From assembly GCA_030604885.1 (NCBI GenBank), contig JAUVUZ010000004.1, forward strand, positions 1 through 64,000: 64,000 bases of DNA, given 5' to 3'. Below the pieces are notes generated by a model. The model ran no database searches. It was not told the origin of the DNA and saw nothing but the letters and a program-made list of their open reading frames with translations. This DNA comes from Alphaproteobacteria bacterium (GTDB taxonomy: Bacteria > Pseudomonadota > Alphaproteobacteria > Rhodospirillales > Rhodospirillaceae). A program made the position numbers and the translations under genes. Shown one piece after another: positions 39,701 through 47,500 of the stretch (positions are counted from its first letter, which is position 1; the number at the start of each line of letters is the position of its first letter).

Positions 39701-41357
39701 AGCTCGCCACGCCGTCGCTCACCGACACCAGGCCGGGCACCGCCTGGTCCTCGTCGTAGGTCTTGTTCTCGACGAAAATATCCGGGGCGTCGGCCACCGC
39801 GCGCACCACCACGTCGAACGACACCTCGCGCACCGCGACGTTGTTGTCGACGCCGGGGAGTTCCGCGTCGGTGGTGTTGGTTTCCTCGGTGGTCACGCCG
39901 ACGCGCACGGTGAAGCTGTCGTCCGCGTGCTGCGGCAGCGTCACCTGCAGGGCGGAGAGATCGAGGGAGCCGACCTGGACGAGGTCGAAGGCGTCGCCCG
40001 ACAGCGGCAGGTAGCCCCCCTCCCCGTCCGGCGTCACCGGAATCATCGTGAGGACGACGTTGCCCTCCGCGTCGAGGCTCGACGTCACCTGCAGCAGCAC
40101 CTCGGTGCCGCCTTCGCCCAGCACCGTGCCGGGCACGGAAATCACCGTCACCTGGGTTTCGCCGCCGCCGGTGGTCCAGAGCGGGGTTTCGCCCCAGCTC
40201 ACCGAGACCCCGGCCGCCAAGGTCGCGCCGATCAGGCCCGACACCGTCACCTGAACCTGGGTGATTTCCTCGGATCCGTCGGTATCCGCCAACCCGGCGG
40301 TGAAGCCCACGCCGAAGCGCGGCGTGCCGTCGGTGTACCCGCCGCCCCCGGTGGTGGCGTTGTCTTCCGGAACCTCGCGGTTCTCGGGTGCGGTCACGTT
40401 GGCGAGATCGGCCACCGCGTCCACGACGATGGTGCCGCTGGCGGTGATGGTGGCGGTCTGGGTGCCGGTGCTGGTGTCCTGAATGTCCATGGACACCGAA
40501 AGCGTGAAGTCGGCGTCGGAATTGGCGGGCATGCCGGTGATCTGGATGCCTGTTTGCAGGCCCGGGCCGAGCACCACCACCTGGTCCGGCGTGTCGATGG
40601 CGATCACCGTGCCGTCCGCGAGGGTGAGTTCCATCCCCACCGGGAAGCCGGTGATGCGGGTTTCGGTGACGGTTTCGTCGTCGGCCGGGGTGAAGAGGAT
40701 GTTGAGGGTCGGGATCGCCGGGGTGTCGTCGCCCACGTGCGCGTTCGGGCGGTTGTCCTCGAACACCACGCCGAAGATCACGCCGTCCACGTCGGTAACG
40801 ATCTCGATCCCCGCCGAGCCTTCGGCGAAGTCGATCACGCCCGGCTCCTCCGGCGGGTCCGGCGGGTCGAACAGCAGGTCGAGGTTGCCGAGGAGGTCGA
40901 GGGTCGAAAGACCGGTGCCGATGTCGCCCGGGGCATAGGGCGTGAAGGCCGCGCCGCCGCCGGTCGGCCCCGCGCCCGGCCCGGCCGCCGGCCCCGCCGC
41001 CGGTTCGGCCGCGCCGAGATCCGGGTTGCCGATATCGGCGAAGATCTGCTCCTGCGGCACCACGCCGCCTTCCGCCAGGGCCACCGCCGGGGGCAACTCG
41101 CTGGAGGCGAAGGTGAAGTAGTCCTCGAACACCACCTGGCCGCCGTCGGGCGCCTCGGCCACGAGATTGTTGCCCTGCTGGGCGAAGGTCACCTCGGGCA
41201 CGTCGAGCTGGTATTGCACGCCGGGCACCACCGGCACGGTCACGGTTTCGCCGCGCGGCGGCACCGCCACCGCCTCCACCGCGTAGCCGACCGGCGGCGT
41301 GGCGGGAGCCTGGGCGAGATTGGGGGCGGACGGGTTCGGGGTGCCTTGGGTTTCCAT
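33735..41357 (-). CDS. giant RTX/type I secreted adhesin, LapA-like (paralogue 1)
   Basis: 2540-aa surface adhesin predicted to leave by the type I exporter encoded downstream. The start METQGTP at 41357 has GGAGG just upstream. Order: N-terminal module with FEDYFTFASSELPPAVALAEG (residues about 77-97) and two PAAG tetrapeptides at 119-126, suggestive of a LapG site; then some 2200 residues of beta-sandwich repeats, with many VTSTETNP and VADAP segments; a DUF4114-like calcium domain near 730-870 ending GGDGDYNDVI; T1SS-143-type repeats (DFGTDAAGSSV near 1460-1625, DFGHDLAGSSV near 1905-2050); and a C-terminal RTX block from about 2382 with GGDGNDVLVGGAGND-type nonapeptides. The final 140 residues are the secretion signal of the VCA0849 type. 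N- and C-terminal ends almost equal paralogue 2; no von Willebrand domain is seen. Acidic, Cys-poor, as usual for such proteins. Confidence 0.9.
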   Translation of the reverse strand: METQGTPNPSAPNLAQAPATPPVGYAVEAVAVPPRGETVTVPVVPGVQYQLDVPEVTFAQQGNNLVAEAPDGGQVVFEDYFTFASSELPPAVALAEGGVVPQEQIFADIGNPDLGAAEPAAGPAAGPGAGPTGGGAAFTPYAPGDIGTGLSTLDLLGNLDLLFDPPDPPEEPGVIDFAEGSAGIEIVTDVDGVIFGVVFEDNRPNAHVGDDTPAIPTLNILFTPADDETVTETRITGFPVGMELTLADGTVIAIDTPDQVVVLGPGLQTGIQITGMPANSDADFTLSVSMDIQDTSTGTQTATITASGTIVVDAVADLANVTAPENREVPEDNATTGGGGYTDGTPRFGVGFTAGLADTDGSEEITQVQVTVSGLIGATLAAGVSVSWGETPLWTTGGGETQVTVISVPGTVLGEGGTEVLLQVTSSLDAEGNVVLTMIPVTPDGEGGYLPLSGDAFDLVQVGSLDLSALQVTLPQHADDSFTVRVGVTTEETNTTDAELPGVDNNVAVREVSFDVVVRAVADAPDIFVENKTYDEDQAVPGLVSVSDGVASYYAGFAAAVTDTDGSESLTQVRVTFADNDGTRNPAETVTIGGVAVGETATAVTVAAQYIDGDGNTVTGTVAATATFVDGVLTLTPADGARVQQVFLDNANGTPLVLGVPEHTDDDYTVTVEVTSTETNPIDGVPLQSSTTSSASFNLEIRAVADTPTIVWNGDASGALTITYVDTNASFQNILGVYIVGPDGQPTDAQLIFADTGSTEPGTVLATLPPGAEYRFFLIEKGATQFGGDLDTLNGQLSLTQDASGKMVLQIGATTVTHVYYSDTAYNFDSTDHVRVGYNADGSLTIGFEDRSNGGDGDYNDVIVTVGGGSQNFEDYNNASPNGVGFGVGFVAATPDQDGSEHLSNITVTFSGLADANATTVLFGGTAIGETIEVGGVTVSVVQTVDPVSGTITLTLTPTTNVATIDLGGLRLQLPEHSDDDFRVDVSVTTTESTPEGAVAVPTNTVTSGFDVIVDAVADRPVMDTSAAAVTVGETRAVALDASATFTDVADGSESHYLLVQVPGAPGEFAISSVTGADGGVYHVVTVTGGVVSGTGLPTGFDYSALADGTYVLAQVDGQLNADGDRATLTVNLTAPALDAPGTVSEAYSAKTYAIAIETNPTDGELDLDNNVAIVEGSTWTVTVTDDTPTATNRSVSVNEDGLTKTATTEIGTTAALFAFHTDVTDAHAAFANLGGITVSGLAAGTTVTWAFDGADVVGTVAGDDSPSIRLGLTGSGNDIRVRAELLKPFDTADAQVRIGNVSVVGTDQDGDTATAIVTVNVADDAPAISATMADAGSANVGKALEGDAVGGAIKLDIGADGGTLSASIDGGAPVELVLQPDGTYAWSDPATGETLVVTLGAANPATAERTGTWSLTTPNLASTATHTIVFTATDGDGDVASSTTLHYIVADHLPKVTGDDKTISIGLAEGNAAVRSDSVVIDFGTDAAGSSVVFHTAAAGAIAGDAANVPGITVAGVSETLTWSASAGGTVLTGSVGGVPAIRLTLTTEPGAAADETVARVTAQILNATVFDNVSGGNPTAALTIGGLSLLGSDGGHPADTDTVLVPVSISVADGVPQIAASVNETAFPGNVAFVGEGQSVSGALDLSEGPDGLATDGGLGMLKDLRVTVTGEGGGSETRVIDLLMGVGMVETAAGWITVNLNGAEPSWTFTAKPFTGTGGDIDRAYDLTFTATDADGDTSSSAVHVLAIDTSSGGNLGGISGGLMVTVDTPVNPLYGNLGAVTETEVAGGHVAKMLGAINFSTLGIRISGADGEAAFGDRTAGSDAGGSFYTYTATLGGETFTLKLYTGGPSAGDWSVTTPNVSGTSATFHLTFREGSGMLPQSGTAHLVVVDSAPVVEGDGLAIAFGESAAPGASGSAAIAVDFGHDLAGSSVTFANAGGGGVTGISVANLPGVVWTAEDGGRTLIGTIDGTEAIRLAIVTEPGAEADTTVARVTATLASGHVLNAGSGIAISGVVLVATDADGDAVSVPVSVSVADGVPTISAEGSDFSIVTEQVDAVTGTLAVSGGADGIAALDAVIRDASGAVVEIVSLSSDGSGGYLGTGDLGTVVTVTAGGAWSLVPGNVDGGYAEYAVSFAVTDGDGDTAVSDGFGYVVVDGRPEIVAVGGNASGAALDPVAPGVQQVSGTISLVSVDPVATITAKVNGTEIVLAKTGTGEYAGAYGSQQMRMSLTQTGANWTGTWVLETAMVAALTSYTVAFQAVEAAAGSDPLGGDGDASNWTVAVVDAAPKVTVGDPATVSLTDDGHLVIGGSFAQSGTGSLSTDGATVSGSTWSYTLDANAGEDKTDLTFVKTDGDGDVAKAAARFVAVTMAEGETGDLTGTDGDDILVGSDEGNTLIGGDGDDHLFGRDGDDVLVGGDGNDVLVGGAGNDVLIGGAGADTFKFGSVADGHDTIADFQLGAGGDTIDLDALFDALGATPSEDARDALVSVTHQSGDTYVVGVAGHADFSVTVQVENPGGASHEDVAAQIKAQVDTHG

Positions 41358-41418
41358 GGTGCCTCCTTGAGCGCGCGGATGTCGCCTTTGAGAGTAACCA
41401 TGGCGGAAGTCGGCCACA

Positions 41419-41434
41419 TGACCCGTTCGGGTCA
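41419..41434. promoter_or_regulatory. 16-bp inverted-repeat site upstream of adhesin 1
   Basis: TGACCCG and CGGGTCA arms (7 bp) around a central TT. The identical site with flanks (25 nt in common, 41412-41436) lies upstream of adhesin 2. Its end is about 61 nt from the ATG of adhesin 1. Likely an operator for a shared regulator; the protein that binds it is unknown. Confidence 0.7.
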
Positions 41435-41490
41435 GGACATCATGGAAATCGGCGATGGCTGGGATCGGATTTTCCGAACGTCTTCAAAGC

Positions 41491-41524
41491 CGAGCGCCGC
41501 CCGGGGGAAACCGGGCGGCGCTCG
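41491..41524 (-). terminator. terminator-like hairpin after the second giant adhesin
   Basis: Perfect 14-bp stem (41491-41504 with 41511-41524) and 6-nt loop, starting 18 nt after the stop of the 2598-aa gene on the minus strand; GCTTTGAAGA follows. Core stem sequence is shared with the hairpin at 33687-33713. Confidence 0.65.
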
Positions 41525-41542
41525 ATTGTGCGTTTGCGGCGG

Positions 41543-44500
41543 TCAGCCGTGGGTGTCCACCTGCGCCTTGATCTGCGCCGCCACGTCCTCGTGGCTGGCG
41601 CCGCCGGGGTTCTCCACCTGCACCGTCACCGAGAACTCGGCGTGGTCGGCGACGGACACCACGTAGGCGTTGCCGCTTTGGTGCGTGACCGACACCAGCG
41701 CGTCGCGGGCGGCCTCGGAGGGGGTGGCCCCGAGCGCGTCGAACAGGGCGTCGAGGTCGATGGTGTCGCCGCCGGTTCCGAGCTGGAAGTCGGTGATGGT
41801 GTCGCGGCCGTCGGCCACCGAGGTGAACTTGAAGGTGTCCGCCCCGGCGCCGCCGGTCAGCACGTCGTCGCCGGTGCCGCCCACCAGCAGGTCGTTGCCC
41901 GCGCCGCCGATCAGGACATCGTTGCCCGCGCCGCCCACGAGGTGGTCGTTGCCGGCCTCGCCGTAGAGGGTGTCGTTGCCGTCGCCGCCGTTGATGTAGT
42001 CGTCGCCGCCGCCGCCGCGCAGCACGTCGCCGTTGGTGGTGCCGAAGATGTAGTCGGCGGCGGAGGAGTACTGGGCGTCGGAATAGCCGGAGCCGCTGCC
42101 GTAGCCCCCGGCCACCACGGTCTTCGCGCCGCTGACCAGGCCGAGGGTGATGTCGATGTCGAGGTGGGCGGTGTCGAAGTCGCCGTCCGCCTGCGCCAGG
42201 GTGTAGACGAAGGTGTCGGTGATGTGGGCGTCGGTGCCGTGGAAGTCGCCGTCGTCGAAGGTGTCGGCGAGCTTGTAGGTATAGCTGCCGTCCGCCGCGA
42301 TGGTGAGGTTGCCGTAGGTGCCCGCGATCACGGTGGAGCCGCTGGCGGCGACGTCGTGGTCGTTGACCGCCGCGACATACGCCCCTTCCGCCCCCTTGGC
42401 GTCGTTGGCGACGACGTTGCCCACGACCCCGGCGACCGAGGCCGCCGCCACCCAATCCACGTCGGCGATGGTGGTGGTGCCGGTCTTGACGCCGGAGGTG
42501 GTGGTCACCTTGACGTCCGAGGTGGAAGCCTTCAGGTCGAATTTATCCAGCCACGGGAACTGATAGGTATACGTGTTGTCGCTGCCGTAGAGGACGACGC
42601 GGTAGGTTCCGGGGGCCGAAACCGTAAGGGTCACGTCAGGACTCTCGGGCGAGACGGTCACGCTCGAATTCTCGCCATTGTAGGCGTACCAAGTTTTTCC
42701 ATCCGACCCCAGGTATTCCAGGAAGACCTTGACCGTATCGCCCGGCTGGTACTCGTTGAAGTTCACGCGCGTGGCGACGGTGGCGCTCTGCGTCCCCTCG
42801 ATGGTGAACGTTTTCCCCGTAGCCTTCTGGGCCGCACCTTCCCCATAGTCCGGATCGATGGTGCCGATGGCACCGAGGCTCTTGTTGCCTTCTCCGGCCA
42901 CCGCCGCCGTGTAGGCGATGGTTTCGGTGCTCTTGAAGGCGCCGACCGTCAGCGCGGCGGAGTCGTCATTGGCCGTCACCTCGCTGATGTCGCTGAAGGC
43001 GATGTTGAGGGTACCCTTGGCGGTGTCCGCGTCGCCGTCGGTCACGGTGTAGGCGATGGCGAACGTGGTGTCGTTGACGTTCACGCCCGGTGCCGGGGTG
43101 AAGGTGTAGGCGCCGGTCGCGGCGTCGACGGTGAGGGTGCCGTAGCTGACGGTTTCGTGGGTGACCGGGTTGACGTAGCTCAGCGCGAGGGTGAGGACGC
43201 CGCCGCTCACGGTCGAGGTCGAAACCTCGGTGCCGTCGTTCATGGTGTAGGACAGGGCGGTGATGCCGCCGCCGTCGGCACCGGCGGAGAAGTCGAGGGT
43301 GCCGCTCGCCCCCACCGGCTGCGCCGTCGCCACCAGACGGTCGGCCAGGGTGGCGCCGTTGGTGATGGCGTAGAGGTGGTTGGCGTCGGTGTCGTCGGCG
43401 CTGCCGCCGCCCCGCGACCATGCGACCGCCTGCAAGCCCTTGTCGGTCGCGAAGCCGTTCCAGGTGAGGTAGGTGTCGGTGAAGTTGAGCGTGGAGCCGC
43501 TGCCCACGCCGACGGCGTAGACGTTGTTGATCTCGGAATGGCTGTTCAGCCAGTTCTTCCACGCGGCCTCTTCGGACGTGCTGATGCTGTTGAGGTTGTC
43601 GGTCCAGAAGTCCACCGCGTCGCTGCCGGTCGGCCTGCCGTCGGAGAGGAAGTAGACCTCGGTGATCCCGCCCGCCGGGCGGTTGGCGTCGTAGGCGCTG
43701 CGGAAGTTGGCGAGGGCGGTGTCGAAGTCGGTTTCGCCGTTGCCGGAGTTGCTGTCGTAGGTGGCGAGCAGGCCGAGCACCTGGGCGCCGGTCATCCAGG
43801 TTCCGGCCGAGGCGTCGCCGTTGCGCATGGTGACCACCAACACCTGCCCGAGGCTGTCGCCGTAGGTGGCGAGCAGGTTGGCGACCGACTGCTTGAGCAG
43901 GTCGAGGCGGGTGTCGCTCTTGCCGTCGCCGTCGATGTCGCCGACCTTGTCGTCCATGCTCCCCGAAACGTCGAGGATCAGGCCGAGGTTGGTGAGCGCG
44001 GGCAGCTTCTCCCCCGCCGAGGCGGTGGCGTCGGACGCGGCCGGGGTGTCGTCGGCGACGGTGACGCTGACGTTGGCGCCGACGCTGTCCGGATGGTTCG
44101 GGTCGCTGTCGGTGGCCACCACCTTGATGCCGGAGATGGTGACGTCGCCGGTGCCGGGAGCGTGCTTGAGGGCGTCGCTCAGGGTCGCGGTGACGGTGTA
44201 GCTCGCGCTCTGCCCGGCGTCCAGGGCGGTGTCGCCCGACAGGGTGAGGACGATGGCGGGTTCGCCCGAGTCCGCGACGAGGTTGCCGTCCGCGTCGACA
44301 TAGCCTTGGAGGGTGGTGCCGTCGGCCGAGAGCACCCAGACGATGCCGCCCTCGATGCCGCCGACGACAATGCCGCTGGCGTCGAGCGCCACGGTGACGG
44401 CGTCGGTGGCGGCGGTGACGGTGACGGTCGCGCTGTCGGCGTCGCCGCCGGTGCCGATCTCGGCTTCCTGAACCGCGAGGGCCACGTCGCCCGAGATCGT

Positions 44501-47500
44501 CGGCACGGTGTCGTTCACCACCACCGTCGCGGTCGCGGCATTGCTGACCGCGACGTTGTTGGCGAGGGTGATTTCCGTGCCCGCGGCCACCGCGGCGGCG
44601 TCCGCCGCTTCCACCGCCATGCCGTAGGTGTGGACGACGGCGCTGTCCGAGGTGCCGTCCACGTTGCCGGAGGTGAAGCTCACCTTGACGGTGGCGGCGT
44701 CGCCGTCCGCATGCAGTTGCGCGTCCACCGCAATCTTGAGGTAGGTTCCGGCAACCACGCCATCGGCGGCGCCGAGGGTGACGAGATCGTAGCCGAGGGC
44801 GTTGCCCGCCGCGTCGGTGACGGAGACCGCCCCTTCCGCGAACAGGTTCGGCACCTCCACCAGGATGTAATGGCTTTCCGACCCGTCGACGACGTCGTCG
44901 AACTTCGCCGAGGCGGTGACGGTGACGACGCCGCCCTCGGTCACCGGGCCGCTCGCCGTGGCGCGGGCGTCGGTGGGTTTGTCGGCGGCGGCGTCCACCA
45001 CCACGTCGAACGACGAAGTGGTGGTGCGGGAGTCGTTGGCGCCCGTCACTTCCGCGTCGGTGGGGTTGGTTTCGGTCGAGGTGACGGAGACGGTGACGGT
45101 GAAATCGTCGTCGCTGTCGCTCGGCAGGCGCACCCGCAGCGCGGAGAGATCGACGCCGAGGATCTGGAGGTCGTCGCCGCCGCCCTGGGCGGAGGTGAAG
45201 GTGTAGACCGGGTTGCCCGAGGCGTCGGTGCCGACGTGGACGGTGAGCTCCAGCGTCACCGGGGTGGCCTCGCCGAAGGCGGTGGCCGGGGCCGAGATGG
45301 TGTCGCCGTCGTGCAGCACCGCGCCGTTCCAGGTCATCGCCGTGCCGTCCGGGTTGGCGAGGCCGGTGAGCGTCACCGCGACGCTGGTGACTTCCTCCGA
45401 GCCGTCGGTGTCGGTGGCGGCGGCGGTGAAGCCGACCGACACCGAGAGTACGTCGGCGATCGGCACGTTGGCGTTGGCGTCCTCGACGTAGAAATTGCCG
45501 GGGCGCACGGCGATCATGATGTCGTTGAAGTCGTGGTCGCCGCCGTTGCGGACGTCCTCGAAGCCGAGGGTGTAGCCGCCGTCCGGATTGGGCGTGAGCT
45601 GGACGTGCACCGCGCCGTCGAAGTTGAAGGCGGCGACGTCGAAGTAGGTGTTCTGGCTGACCGGCGTGCCGTCCACGGTGAGCACCCAGTGGCCGTCCAC
45701 CTGGGCGAAGCCGAGGCTGCCGTCGGCAACGCCGGTGAGCGCCGCGGCGCCGTCGGCGACGATGAAGAAGTGCTGGCCGCCGGTGCCGCCGTCGAGGGTG
45801 GCGAGCACCTCGCCCACCTGGGTGCCGTCGCCTTCGATCACGAGAATCTGCGGCGCGGTGGGCTGCCCGTCCACCAGCGTGTAGGTGCCGATAACGTTGC
45901 GGTAGCCCGAGTTCTCTCCGGCGTAGGTGACGACGCTGCCGATCGCCTCGGCGGTGAAGCGGATCTCCGCCGCGTCGGCCACCGCGTCCACCACCACCGT
46001 GGCGCTGCCCTCCACGACGGCGGTCGCGCCCGAGTCCGGGTCGGTGACGCTAGCGCGGATGCTCAAGGCGACGTCGACGTCGCTGTTGGCGCCGGTGGGC
46101 ACGAAGTAGAGGGTCGCGCCGCCGGGGATTTCCGTGGTGCCGACCGCCACTTCGGTGAACGCCGCGCCGTCGAGGCTGTAGTAGAGGGTCCCCTGCCCGC
46201 CTTGGATGGCGGTGACGGTGTAGCCGACGATCTCCTCGTGGCTGTCGTGCTCGGTGCCGGAGGCGTTGTCGGCCAGCGCGACGGCGACCGGATAGCCGTG
46301 CTCGCTGCCGTTGATGAGGGTGTAGGCGGCGCTGTCGCCGTCTTCGTAGGCCTGGCCCGAGCCGGTCAGGGCGCCCTCCCCGGTGTCGGCCGGGTCGACG
46401 ACCACCGTCACCTCGCCGTGGGAGAGATAGACGTTGTCGGCGGCGGAGCCGTCCGGCTCGGCGTCGCCCGTGGTGGTTTCCACCGCCTTGGCGATCACGT
46501 CGAAGGTGTAGCTGGTGGAGTCCGAAACCTCGGCGGGCGCGGTGAGGGTCACCTGCACCGTCACCGAGCCGTCGGCCGCGATGTCGGCGTTGTCCACCGG
46601 GATCGAGAGGTAGGTCTTGCCGTCGATGGTTTCGGTGGCGTAGCCCTGCGGATTGCCCCAGCCGGGCTGGAGTTCGACCAGGACCGAGTGGGTTTCCGAG
46701 CCGTCCGCGTGGTCGCCGAAGGTCGCGACCACCGCGAGCGTCACCGCCGCGCCGTCGGCGACCGCCGAGCGGCCCTCGCCGTATTGCGCCGTGGCGGAGG
46801 CGACGGAGGTGGCGTCGGCGTCGGCGTCCACCACCAGGGTGAGTTCGGTGGTGGCGATGGCGACGGGAACCGCCACCGGGCCTTCGCTGCCGTGCTCGAC
46901 GGTGGTGGCGATCAGGGTGATGCGCGCGTCCACGTCGGAATCCGCGGGCGGGGCGAAGCTGAGGCCGGAGACCGAAACCGGGGACCCCTGGCCGGTGACG
47001 TCGATGGTGTAGGCGACGACGGTTTCGCCGTCGAAGATCGGCCGCCAGCCCTCCATCGTCGGAGACGCGGTCCACCCGGCGGGCACGGTGACGGTGAGGT
47101 AATGGCTCTCGGAGCCGTCGGTGTCGGCGAAGGTGGCGGTGAAGGTCGGGGTGACGCTGCCGTCTTCCTGCGCCACGGTGGCGGATTCGACCTCGAACCC
47201 GACGCCGGTCGCCGCGTCGGCCACCGCCTGCACATCCACGCCGAAGGTGGCGGTGGAGGTGGCGCTGTCGTTGGTGTCGGTGAGTTGGCTGTCGGTCAGG
47301 TTGGTTTCGGTGGAGGTGGCCGCGGCGGTGACGGTGAAGTCGTCGTCGGCATGCGGCGGCAGGGAAACCTGGAGTCCCGCCTGCTCGCCGGAGGCGCCGA
47401 AATCGAGCGACAGAACCTGCGTAGTGGTGTCGGCGGCGTTGACCGGGGTGAAGGTCAGCACGTAGCCGTCGGCGGTCTGCGTCAGGCTCACCGTCACGTC

